Assembly (NCBI GenBank): GCA_015062285.1
Contig: SUUY01000003.1
Span: 62,001 to 126,000 of the forward strand
Length of the DNA: 64,000 bases
DNA from: Alphaproteobacteria bacterium
GTDB taxonomy: Bacteria; Pseudomonadota; Alphaproteobacteria; RF32; CAG-239
Direction: 5' to 3'
The notes below the pieces were generated by a model, which worked only from the letters and a program-made list of their open reading frames with translations, searched no databases and had not been told where the DNA came from. Shown here one piece after another: positions 44,529-52,356 of the stretch (positions within the stretch are counted from its first letter, which is position 1; the number at the start of each line of letters is the position of its first letter). Made by a program: the position numbers and the translations under genes.

Positions 44529-44560
44529 CAAAAAAACCTCCCATAAAGGGAGGCTTTTTG
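44529..44560 (-). terminator. Terminator beside the orphan repeat unit
   Basis: AACCTCCC, ATAAA, GGGAGGCTT hairpin; T-rich on both strands. Preceded on the minus strand by a tRNA-like end ATCACCA. Confidence 0.65.
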
Positions 44561-44584
44561 TATTGGTGATGCTTAACACATGGT

Positions 44585-44735
44585 TTACGAGCTAATTTTT
44601 CTTTTTAGTATATAATGCGGATAATATATTCCAGAAGTATCAAACTCTTCTTTTGAGAATAACCCAAACCAAATTTTTGGTATAAATGCAAAGCTACTTC
44701 ATTTGTTGGTTTAACCTCTAGATAAAATCGCCAAT
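44585..44735 (-). pseudogene. Remnant of a GNAT acetyltransferase (RimI-like)
   Basis: Starting directly after the ankyrin gene stop, the minus strand encodes LEVKPTNEVALHLYQKFG, the acetyl-CoA-binding helix region of a GNAT enzyme. The frame then has to shift to continue as EEFDTSGIYYPHYILKRK before a stop at 44585-44587. The N-terminal two thirds are missing, replaced by the ankyrin gene. It is a broken gene marking an insertion or deletion boundary. Confidence 0.6.
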
Positions 44736-45389
44736 TTAACGATTTTTCTTATTACTATTTGCCAACGCAATAACCTTTGCGACATCAGTATGTGCACGCG
44801 CTATTTCTTTATGATATTGGGTAACTTCTCCGGTATGTGGATCACCGGTTTTCCCCATGTCTTTAAGAGTTAGATCTCTATAATACATATTACCTTTTAT
44901 AAAATCTTTTTTCCTTTGCGCTAATATATCGACTAAAGGCTCTTCTTCAACTTGTGTAGATATATCTGCTCCTCGTTTAATGAGCATCTCTGCTGTTTTC
45001 CAAGAATGGTACGCAACAGCAGATGTTAAAAGTGAATACCCTTGAGAATCTTTTTCTTCTATATTAAAATATCCTGTATCTAGCGCCATCTCAAGTTTTT
45101 TACCACAATCATGTCTTGCTAATACATGAACTAGAGAGAGTGGATTATCATATGCATCTTTTATGGTAGCATTTTTTACAACATCCGGATCTGTATTTTC
45201 TAAAACATAAGAAAAAATTTCATCACTTAAGATGCAACAATAAGCTACAGGATGAGAATAAATGCCTCTTTTAAATGGTTGGTTAAAATCACATCCTGCT
45301 TCATGTGCTTTTTTTATAGAATCAAGATTTCCTGTATGTAAAGCTCTTAAAATAAGAAATTCATTTTTTTCTGTAGACATCTTAACCAT
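44736..45389 (-). CDS. Ankyrin-repeat protein with GKTGxxxTGE tail motif
   Basis: 217 aa with AGGA ahead of the ATG. Residues ~10-150 hold three to four ankyrin-type repeats (ILRALHTGNLDSIKKAHEAG, GYSLLTSAVAYHSWKTAEML, IKRGADIST). The tail reads MGKTGDPHTGEVTQYHKEI and then a basic end NSNKKNR. The GKTG-TGE element also ends the helical-repeat protein at 42756. Ankyrin proteins in host-associated alphaproteobacteria are often secreted effectors; secretion here is inference, no signal peptide exists. It abuts a truncated acetyltransferase and an IS3-type element. Confidence 0.8.
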   Translation of the reverse strand: MVKMSTEKNEFLILRALHTGNLDSIKKAHEAGCDFNQPFKRGIYSHPVAYCCILSDEIFSYVLENTDPDVVKNATIKDAYDNPLSLVHVLARHDCGKKLEMALDTGYFNIEEKDSQGYSLLTSAVAYHSWKTAEMLIKRGADISTQVEEEPLVDILAQRKKDFIKGNMYYRDLTLKDMGKTGDPHTGEVTQYHKEIARAHTDVAKVIALANSNKKNR

Positions 45390-45571
45390 TATAAATCCTC
45401 ATATTTTATTTTGCCATTATATATATTTATTTTAGCAAATTCTTTAAATTATGTCAATTATCTTCTCCAATACTCTCTTTAATATTATTTCAATAAGGAT
45501 AAATACCTTTATATAAGCAAAGGATTTGATATGAAGGTGTTGATTGAGACTATTACAAACCGTAAAGGGTA

Positions 45572-46730
45572 ATGAAAACATCAATCCTTTCTCAAGAGCT
45601 TATTCAAGAAATTATAAAAAAAATATCTAGATAAAGTTACCATTGCCGATTTAAGTAAAGAATATAATATATCAAAAAGTTACATATATAGGCTAATTAA
45701 ACAAAATCATCCTAAATACAATAGGTATAAAAAGGAGTATATTTCTCTTCGTGAAGTTGAAAAATTACGGCAAACAGTGAAAAGCTTACAAATAGAAAAT
45801 GAAATATTTAGGCAGAGCAGTTTTTGTTTAAGAATGTCCAATAAAGAAAAAATAGCTGTTGTCGAAAAATTGAAAGACAAATTTTCGGTATATGCTATCT
45901 GTAAAACGTTAGGATTATTAAAATCAACCTATTATCATTATATAAAAAGAGCACCAAAACAAAAATGGTATGAGAAAAAACGTGAGGAACTACGACCAGA
46001 GATTATAAAAATTTTTTATGATAGTAAAGAACGATTTGGTGTTGAAAAAATTTTAGTTAAATTGCGCCAAAAGAACTATGTCGTGAGTTTTAAGGTAGTT
46101 TCGGAAATTTTGAAGGAAGAAGGTCTTATTTGTAAGCAAAGCCGATTACGACAGTACAATACTACTAACAAATTTGTGAGATACCGAAAAAACAGGTTGA
46201 AGTACAATTTTAATCAAGAGCACCCTAATATTTTTTGGGTAAGTGACATTACATATATGTCTACGGTAAAAGAAGATTGTTATATTTGTGTTATAATTGA
46301 TTTGTTTTCACGAAAGATAATATCTTATAAAGTTTCAAATTTTGCGACTACGGATTTTCTTATTGATACATTTCTTCCTGCATGGCAAAGCAGGGACGCC
46401 CCTCCTAATTTGACATTCCATTCTGACCAAGGAAGCCAATATACATCTTTTAAATTTAGAAAAACGCTTCGAGATCTTGGTGTTAAACAATCATATTCTT
46501 GTCCTGGGACTCCATATGACAATGCTGTTGCCGAAGCTTTTTTTTCTACAATGAAAAGAGAAACACTATCTCATAAGATATATAAAGATTTAAACGATTT
46601 AAAAAATGATGTTGATGAATACGTTAATTTTTTTAATAACGAGCGCCCTTTTAAAAAATTAGGTAACTTGACACCTATAGAGTATGAACGGGAGTATTAT
46701 CTAAAAACATCCTTAAATACACAAAAATAA
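45572..46730 (+). mobile_element. IS3-family element, transposase region with frameshift
   Basis: The reading starts at an ATG (45572) behind AAAGGG with MKTSILSQELIQEIIKK, hits a run of eight A at 45616-45623 and must move by +1 to continue as a helix-turn-helix segment (VTIADLSKEYNISKSYIYRL) in the same frame as the catalytic part. IS3 elements normally use a -1 shift near the orfA end, so a one-base insertion in the A run is the simpler explanation. Terminal inverted repeats could not be fixed by eye. Inserted between an ankyrin gene and tRNA-Glu. Confidence 0.75.
45777..46730 (+). CDS. IS3-family transposase, catalytic part (OrfB)
   Basis: 317 codons, complete rve-type integrase core. 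The DDE residues are in FWVSDITYMS (first Asp), FHSDQGSQYTS (second Asp) and DNAVAEAFFSTMKRE (Glu). The N-terminal HTH_21 part is SVYAICKTLGLLKSTYYHYI. The nominal GTG start is only the first start codon in this open frame; the natural product probably begins upstream in the frame-shifted orfA part. A hairpin follows the stop. Confidence 0.9.
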   Translation: MKSLQIENEIFRQSSFCLRMSNKEKIAVVEKLKDKFSVYAICKTLGLLKSTYYHYIKRAPKQKWYEKKREELRPEIIKIFYDSKERFGVEKILVKLRQKNYVVSFKVVSEILKEEGLICKQSRLRQYNTTNKFVRYRKNRLKYNFNQEHPNIFWVSDITYMSTVKEDCYICVIIDLFSRKIISYKVSNFATTDFLIDTFLPAWQSRDAPPNLTFHSDQGSQYTSFKFRKTLRDLGVKQSYSCPGTPYDNAVAEAFFSTMKRETLSHKIYKDLNDLKNDVDEYVNFFNNERPFKKLGNLTPIEYEREYYLKTSLNTQK

Positions 46731-46758
46731 AAGCTTCCTAAGAAGGAAGCTTTAGTAG
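46730..46758. terminator. Hairpin between transposase gene and tRNA-Glu
   Basis: AAAGCTTCCT (46730-46739) pairs with AGGAAGCTTT (46744-46753), four-base loop; T-rich on the minus side, so it can serve the tRNA as well. Two smaller hairpins (AGTAGA/TCTACT and GTCTA/TAGAC) follow to 46793. Confidence 0.65.
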
Positions 46759-46801
46759 AAAGTCTACTTAAAAGAGTCTAAAAAACTAGACAATGTACAA
46801 T

Positions 46802-46876
46802 TGGTGATCCCAACGGGATTCGAACCCATATTACCACCGTGAAAGGGTGATGTCCTAACCATTAGACGATGGGACC
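46802..46876 (-). tRNA. tRNA-Glu (anticodon TTC)
   Basis: 75 nt with encoded CCA. Acceptor GGTCCCA/TGGGATC (one G-U), anticodon stem TCACC/GGTGG with loop CTTTCAC, T-arm TGGG-TTCGAAT-CCCG. Unlike the other three tRNAs here, no repeat unit follows directly; the IS3-type element lies there and a Glu-like unit is found 2.3 kb further on. Confidence 0.95.
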
Positions 46877-47077
46877 ATTTTGATCACTAGGGCATATATA
46901 AATAAAAAAAATCTATTGGTCAAGTAATTTTTTTTGTAAAATTCATTTTTTTATTCCTAAAACATATTTATCTTACTTTTATTGTTGATTTTACAATGTT
47001 TTATGTTCTTGACAACATCATACCGATACATTAAATTAACAAACAATAAACTATTATTAATTAAAAAAAATACAATT

Positions 47078-47800
47078 ATGGACGCATTTAAACAACGAGT
47101 TTTTGAACTCACCGGAAACAAGCAAGTTTTCGCTATGAATGAGCAAGATCTTACCTTGAAGGTGATTTTGCCGGAAATAGTAAAGCCGAACTATCAGAGG
47201 TATTTTATCTCAGATGAATTCCTGAGCTTAATGGCCGATTATGGAACAGCAATGCTCTATGCTCGCAATCCATACTATGGAGAACTCTTGTTCGAGCTGG
47301 CAATGCAGCGCTTCAGTCACTCGTGTACTCCAATTGTGAGCCGCAAACCAAGCAGAGAATTTGAGTACGATAAAACGTATCATCAGTATAAATCTATTGG
47401 TGGCGTTCAACGACCTTTCAATCCGGCATGTTGGAATTTTATTCAAAAACAGGCCGGAAACATGGTAAGGGTGTGTGGTGGAACTCATATGGAAGAGATT
47501 CTTTTCAGTTTGCTCTTTCATCTTACGCCAGCAGGTGAGACAAAAGGTGCTCTGACACTCAAAGATCTCGACGGCAAGGAAGTGTTTGAACAAACCTTAA
47601 TGCTTGTGGAGGAGCTTTTGCCGATATCAACAATTTATGAGCATTGGAGTTGGACAACACCGGAAGGAGTTGTTAAATACAAGAACTGGTTCCGCAAAAA
47701 CTGGCATAAGATTGACAAAGAAGATTTGATTGCTCGTCTTGATATTGAAGGAACTCCGGAAATTCAAAGACGTAAACTAAATGCTTTGATCTTTAGTTAA
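47078..47800 (+). CDS. Uncharacterised 240-aa protein lacking a ribosome site
   Basis: Taken from the ATG at 47078 (MDAFKQRVFELTGNKQVFAM); an open frame reaches back to 46982 through low-complexity sequence. No Shine-Dalgarno sequence: the leader is ATTAAAAAAAATACAATT, like leaders common in Bacteroidetes. Base composition is richer in GC than the neighbours. Distinctive segments: MADYGTAMLYARNPYYGELL, RPFNPACWNFIQKQAG and TIYEHWSWTTPEG. Family not recognised. Its position next to tRNA-Glu and an IS3-type element fits recent transfer. Confidence 0.7.
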   Translation: MDAFKQRVFELTGNKQVFAMNEQDLTLKVILPEIVKPNYQRYFISDEFLSLMADYGTAMLYARNPYYGELLFELAMQRFSHSCTPIVSRKPSREFEYDKTYHQYKSIGGVQRPFNPACWNFIQKQAGNMVRVCGGTHMEEILFSLLFHLTPAGETKGALTLKDLDGKEVFEQTLMLVEELLPISTIYEHWSWTTPEGVVKYKNWFRKNWHKIDKEDLIARLDIEGTPEIQRRKLNALIFS

Positions 47801-47837
47801 AAAAATAACCCCAACATTTTTATGTGGGGTTATTTTT
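47801..47837. terminator. Bidirectional terminator
   Basis: AAAATAACCCCA (47802-47813) pairs with TGGGGTTATTTT (47825-47836), between convergent genes. Confidence 0.88.
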
Positions 47838-49036
47838 TATTGAGGTGATGGGGTGTTTATTATTTTGCTTAAATGTTTGAGTAAAATCTCTTTTTTTTCT
47901 AAAGAAGGTATCCATTCTTTTAAAGCTTCATAAGTCATACTTTTCGGATGCCCTATTGCTATAGCATATCCATGTTTGCGAGCTACATTCTCAGCCTTTT
48001 GCAGCTGTCCCAAAATATATTGCTTATCATTATTATTATCAATAAATACATGACGATGATCATAAAAAATTCCAACTTCTTGAGCCGCAATTTCAGCTTG
48101 TGATTTTGCCGAAGTTTTTGAATCTAAAAAGAACATATTTTTTTCTTTTAGCACTTCCATAACCGCAATCATACGTTCTTTGTCTTCGGTTAATTTGCTT
48201 CCCATATGGTTGTTAGCTCCTTTTACATCATTAAATTTTGCTAACATTGATTGTAAATTGTGTTTAATTTCTAAAACTGTCATTTTTGTCGTAAGCACAT
48301 CTGGTGCAACATCTTTGTTCGTTTGAGCTTCCATTGGGACATGAATCATAATTTCATGACCGGCATCAACAGCATTTTGGATTTGCTGTTTCAAGTTGTT
48401 GGCATATGTTAAGAAAGATGAGGTTAAAGGGGCTTTTAGTGATGATATATCTGATGTTCTTTTAACGCTAATTCCCATATCATCAATAACCACTGCAATC
48501 ATAGGTGTTTTTTTGCTGATATTGTTTTTTTCTGTAGGTGAATTTTCCGTGATGTTTGTTTTTTGTTTCGAAGTTAAAATATCTTCAGGTAGATCTTCTT
48601 CATAAAGTTTTTCAATGTTTTCCGCATCAACTATTGGTAAATTGTTATACAAATTACCGTCTTGATTATCTATATCTATTTCTATATTGTCTTCAATAAA
48701 CTCACCAATAATGTCTTGTCCTAAGGTAACATTGCCATCAGATTTAGTTAACAACACAGGTGAAAATTCTTCACTATTGGCAATATTAACAGGTTTTTCT
48801 TCATACAATATGTTAAGCTTATCGTTTTCATCAAAAGAAATGTTTGTTTTTTCAACAAAATTTGTTTCTTCACTGAAATATACTTCAATATTATTTTCTG
48901 TTGAAATTGTTTCTTTTTTTTCGTTTGTTGCCGAAAAGGAGTTAATTAGCAAAACAACCCCGCCAACAACCACAATACCGCAAATAAATTTACGGAAATT
49001 TGCAGCAATAAACAAGTGACGGGGTTGCTTTGTCAA
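47837..49036 (-). CDS. Divergent polysaccharide deacetylase (YibQ-type)
   Basis: 399 aa, TTG start four bases after the lysS stop with AAGGA seven bases upstream. One N-terminal membrane helix (FICGIVVVGGVVLLINSF), then ~150 acidic disordered residues, then the NodB-like domain: MIAVVIDDMGISVKRT, EIMIHVPMEA, GANNHMGSKLTED, MFFLDSKTSAKS and IAIGHPKSMTYEAL. The catalytic Asp pair and the His motifs are present. Likely periplasmic, acting on peptidoglycan or another polysaccharide; substrate unknown. Confidence 0.88.
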   Translation of the reverse strand: MTKQPRHLFIAANFRKFICGIVVVGGVVLLINSFSATNEKKETISTENNIEVYFSEETNFVEKTNISFDENDKLNILYEEKPVNIANSEEFSPVLLTKSDGNVTLGQDIIGEFIEDNIEIDIDNQDGNLYNNLPIVDAENIEKLYEEDLPEDILTSKQKTNITENSPTEKNNISKKTPMIAVVIDDMGISVKRTSDISSLKAPLTSSFLTYANNLKQQIQNAVDAGHEIMIHVPMEAQTNKDVAPDVLTTKMTVLEIKHNLQSMLAKFNDVKGANNHMGSKLTEDKERMIAVMEVLKEKNMFFLDSKTSAKSQAEIAAQEVGIFYDHRHVFIDNNNDKQYILGQLQKAENVARKHGYAIAIGHPKSMTYEALKEWIPSLEKKEILLKHLSKIINTPSPQ

Positions 49037-49039
49037 GGT

Positions 49040-50512
49040 TTAGTCCTTCTTGCGCAGAGTAGGGAAGGCAATAACATCACGAATTGTGGCAGCACCGGTC
49101 AAAAGCATAACCAAGCGATCAACACCCATACCCATACCTCCTGTTGGCGGTAAACCGTTTTCCAAAGCAATAACAAAGTCTTCATCAAGCATTTGAGCCT
49201 CATCATCGCCGGCTTCTCTTTCTGCTACTTGAGCATCAAAACGTTCTTTTTGCTCCAATGGGTTAGAAAGCTCGGAGTAAGCACAACCGATTTCCATACC
49301 ACCGATATAAGCATCAAAGTGCTCAACTAACCTCGGGTTATCTCTGTGCGTCTTGGCTAAAGGAGAAATGTCTCTCGGCATATCCATAACTAAAGTGGGT
49401 TGGATAAGGTTAGCCTCAACTTTCTCATCAAATACTTCTTGCACAACCTTGCCCCAGCAAGAGCACTCATCAGCATCAACGCCGACAGATTTAGCCATAG
49501 CCTTAGCTTCTTCCAAGGTTTGAGCCTCTAATAAATCTATTCCGGTATATTCTTTTACCAAATCAACAATAGACTTGCGAGCAAATCCCTTAGACAGATC
49601 AATTTCTTCCTCGCCAACTTTAATGATTTTTGTCCCCAATACTTTTTCGGCCACATAAGGGACCATATCAGCAAACAAATCAGCCATGTCATTATAATCG
49701 GCATAGGCTTGATAAGCTTCCAAAGCTGTAAATTCCGGATTATGGTTTTTATCAATTCCTTCATTACGGAAATTACGTCCGATTTCAAACACACGGTCAA
49801 AACCACCTACAACCAGTCTTTTTAAGAATAATTCCGGAGCCACACGCAAGTACAAATCCATATCCAAAGTGTTGTGGTGAGTAATAAACGGTTTTGCACT
49901 TGCTCCACCCATAATGCTATGCAAGACCGGTGTTTCAACTTCCATAAAGCAATGCTCTTCAAACCATCTGCGAATAGCCGAAACAATCTGACAACGTTTT
50001 TGGAACGTATCTTTGCTTTCATCATTCATAATAAAATCAACATAACGTTGACGGTAACGAGCTTCAACATCAGTCAAGCCATGAAATTTTTCCGGCAAAG
50101 GTTGCAATGATTTTGAAATAATATCAAACTTTTCGGCAGCAATTGAAAGCTCACCGCGTGGTGTGCGACGAACATAACCGTATATACCGACAATATCGCC
50201 GACATCAAGTGATTTTAATCTTTCCAAATCTTCTTCTGACAAATGATTTTTATGGCAGAATGCCTGAATTTTTCCACTCATATCCTTTACATCGATAAAC
50301 ATACCGTTGTTGCGTACAGCCATTGCTCTTCCGGCAATTGTGACTCTATCCTCAGTATCTGTACCTGCTTCGATGTCTTTATATTTTTCTTGCAAATCTG
50401 CAGCAAAAGCATCGGGCTTAAATTTGTAAGGATAGGGGTTGTAACCGCTGTCTTGCAGGGTTCTTAACTTTACTAAACGCGAATCTCTATGAATGTTAGT
50501 TTCGATAGCCAT
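49040..50512 (-). CDS. lysS: Lysyl-tRNA synthetase, class II
   Basis: 490 aa from the ATG at 50512 ([19 protein letters not shown]); an upstream open stretch to 50548 has no support. The N-terminal OB-fold binds the anticodon ([19 protein letters not shown]). Class II motif 1 is in the [18 protein letters not shown] region, motif 2 is [20 protein letters not shown] and motif 3 is [15 protein letters not shown]. It charges the tRNA-Lys encoded 9 kb away. GC content is above its neighbours, normal for a highly expressed gene. Confidence 0.96.
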   Translation of the reverse strand: MAIETNIHRDSRLVKLRTLQDSGYNPYPYKFKPDAFAADLQEKYKDIEAGTDTEDRVTIAGRAMAVRNNGMFIDVKDMSGKIQAFCHKNHLSEEDLERLKSLDVGDIVGIYGYVRRTPRGELSIAAEKFDIISKSLQPLPEKFHGLTDVEARYRQRYVDFIMNDESKDTFQKRCQIVSAIRRWFEEHCFMEVETPVLHSIMGGASAKPFITHHNTLDMDLYLRVAPELFLKRLVVGGFDRVFEIGRNFRNEGIDKNHNPEFTALEAYQAYADYNDMADLFADMVPYVAEKVLGTKIIKVGEEEIDLSKGFARKSIVDLVKEYTGIDLLEAQTLEEAKAMAKSVGVDADECSCWGKVVQEVFDEKVEANLIQPTLVMDMPRDISPLAKTHRDNPRLVEHFDAYIGGMEIGCAYSELSNPLEQKERFDAQVAEREAGDDEAQMLDEDFVIALENGLPPTGGMGMGVDRLVMLLTGAATIRDVIAFPTLRKKD

Positions 50513-50622
50513 AATTTTTTTTTCCTGAATTAAAATGATTAAGCACAATTATTTGCACTATAAACAAATCAGATATTTATTTCAACATTTTAATTTATAA
50601 AATAAACATTGACATATAAAAA

Positions 50623-50637
50623 GAACCAAAGTAGAAC
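50623..50637 (-). promoter_or_regulatory. LexA (SOS) box, alphaproteobacterial type
   Basis: GAAC-N7-GAAC on the plus strand, i.e. GTTC-N7-GTTC on the minus strand, the direct-repeat LexA site of Alphaproteobacteria. It starts nine bases after a TTGACA box (50609-50614) and lies 45 bases before the lexA ATG, so it fits autoregulation. Confidence 0.75.
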
Positions 50638-50681
50638 AAATATAGGTATAAAATATTTGCGATAAAAGGATTCTTTTAATC

Positions 50682-51338
50682 ATGCTTACTCCCAAACAAT
50701 ACAAATTGCTTATGTTTATTAATAAAACAATCAAAGAAAAAGGGTGCTGTCCTTCGTTTGATGAAATGAAGGAAGCAGTCGGTTTGAAATCAAAATCCGG
50801 AGTTCATGCTTTGATTGAGGCTTTGGTTGAAAGAAACTTTGTTCGCAAGCTTCCTCACAAAGCTCGAGCATTGGAAATTGTTCGGTTGCCTAAGCTTAAA
50901 CCTTCAGCCATAATTGCTGAAGAAAAGAAGAGAGACGAAGCTCTGCTCAATGCTATGGTTGAAATCCCTTTATACGGAAAAATTGCTGCCGGAACTCCGA
51001 TAGAAGCAATTGCAGATGAAAACGAAAAATTTTCTGTGCCATATGATATGGTCAGAGGAGGGCAGTATTATGCTCTGACTATAGAGGGAGATTCTATGGT
51101 GGAAGCTGGGATTCTTAATGGAGATACCGTAATTATAAAAAAATCTGATACCGCAAACAATGGTGATATAGTTGTTGCCTTGGTTGATAACTGCGAAGCT
51201 ACACTAAAACAAATCAAAAAAGATGGCCCTGATGTGCTTCTTATTCCTAAAAACAGTGAATATGAAACCAGAAGATTTCCGGCCAATCGAGTAAAAGTTC
51301 AAGGTATACTGAGTTCTTTAGTTCGCACCTATCACTAA
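50682..51338 (+). CDS. lexA: LexA repressor
   Basis: 218 aa. The winged-helix DNA-binding domain is residues ~1-65 (CPSFDEMKEAVGLKSKSGVH); the S24 peptidase domain follows. Self-cleavage would be between Ala103 and Gly104 in KIAAGTPIEA; the catalytic pair is Ser138 (IEGDSMVEAGI) and Lys176 (EATLKQI). AAAGGA precedes the ATG. An SOS box upstream shows negative autoregulation. recO, also recombination-related, lies elsewhere in the window without such a box noticed. Confidence 0.96.
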   Translation: MLTPKQYKLLMFINKTIKEKGCCPSFDEMKEAVGLKSKSGVHALIEALVERNFVRKLPHKARALEIVRLPKLKPSAIIAEEKKRDEALLNAMVEIPLYGKIAAGTPIEAIADENEKFSVPYDMVRGGQYYALTIEGDSMVEAGILNGDTVIIKKSDTANNGDIVVALVDNCEATLKQIKKDGPDVLLIPKNSEYETRRFPANRVKVQGILSSLVRTYH

Positions 51339-51397
51339 ATTGAAATTTTAAAAACCAATATTATTTCATCTTTATATTGATTTTTAGGAGAATAAAG

Positions 51398-51799
51398 ATG
51401 AAAAAGATATGTTTTGTTTTAATACTTACCTTTGTTTTGTTTGCCTGTGCATCTCCGCTAAAATATGATACCAAATTAAATGATTTAGTTGGTGCTAATA
51501 AGGAGACATTAATAAAAATCATGGGTAAGCCAAGTGCTTCGAAAATATTTGCCAATGGCGATGAGGTCATTGCTTATGTTAAAGCCAATGACGTATATAT
51601 TCCATCTGAGTTTTATATGTATAACAATTCGGCATCAGCTCAAGATGTATATGCTCCATTTTTGGAAGAAAATGACTTTACCCCTTATGCATCAAGCTTT
51701 GGATATCAGGTAGAGTACATATGTCAAACTGCATTTCTGTTACAAAACGGTGTGGTAACTGCATGGAAATGGCGTGGCAATGATTGTAAGTCATACTAA
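51398..51799 (+). CDS. Predicted lipoprotein, BamE-like fold
   Basis: 133 aa from the ATG at 51398 (AGGAG upstream). Signal peptide with lipobox LFAC at residues ~13-16. The segment LVGANKETLIKIMGKPSASKIF resembles the helix-turn-strand start of SmpA/BamE-type domains. A later EYICQTAFLLQNGVVTAWKW strand and a closing Cys near the end are distinctive. Probably anchored to the outer membrane. Family assignment is by fold pattern only. Confidence 0.7.
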   Translation: MKKICFVLILTFVLFACASPLKYDTKLNDLVGANKETLIKIMGKPSASKIFANGDEVIAYVKANDVYIPSEFYMYNNSASAQDVYAPFLEENDFTPYASSFGYQVEYICQTAFLLQNGVVTAWKWRGNDCKSY

Positions 51800-51896
51800 T
51801 CTTGCTAAGCAAATTTTAACCATAATCTGATTGACTCACAAACAAGGGATAATAGTGCGATTCTGATTCGTAAATTATAATAAAGGAATAAAATAA

Positions 51897-52211
51897 ATGG
51901 GGATTTTGTGGGATATTCAGAGTAAATTAAAAGAATCGGTTGTTTGGATAGTATTGTTTGCTATCCCGGCTTATTTTGCCATATATGCAATTAATGGCGA
52001 AAGAGGTTTGCCCAAATATTTTTATCTTAAAAAAGAGATTGCCGATGCACAAAAAATTTCTGCTGAATATGCTCGTCAAAAGTTGTTACTTGATGAAAAA
52101 GTAAAACACTTATCAAATAGTAGCCTGGATTTAGACCTTTTAGAAGAGCGAGCCCGCATTGTTCTAAATTTAGCAGATTCGGAAGAATTTATTATTCTTG
52201 ACGAAGAATAA
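51897..52211 (+). CDS. ftsB: Cell-division protein FtsB/DivIC family
   Basis: 104 aa. One membrane helix (VVWIVLFAIPAYFAIYAI), then a periplasmic coiled coil starting GLPKYFYLKKEIADAQ and the family ending LDLDLLEERARIVLNLAD. FtsB joins FtsL and FtsQ in the divisome. GERGL after the helix corresponds to the usual Gly-Glu-Arg-Gly turn. AAGGA precedes the ATG. The next genes are an M23 peptidase and bactofilin, so this is a cell-envelope cluster. Confidence 0.9.
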   Translation: MGILWDIQSKLKESVVWIVLFAIPAYFAIYAINGERGLPKYFYLKKEIADAQKISAEYARQKLLLDEKVKHLSNSSLDLDLLEERARIVLNLADSEEFIILDEE

Positions 52212-52291
52212 ATATCATAAAAACAATGAGATAGTTCTGCAAATTGGATAACTTTGTAAAAAAAGATGTATTTTAATATTTTTTTTGCTAT

Positions 52292-52350
52292 ACCTAATCT
52301 GTTGTTGTTTGAAATTTGCAGGCGACAACGTTTGTGTTAACTGATTAGGT
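52292..52350 (+). promoter_or_regulatory. Hairpin enclosing the ribosome site of the M23 gene
   Basis: ACCTAATC (52292-52299) pairs with GATTAGGT (52343-52350); the right arm contains the only AGG near the start codon. An inner TTGTTG/CAAC pairing may extend it. It could restrict translation initiation. Confidence 0.4.
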
Positions 52351-52356
52351 TTGTAT

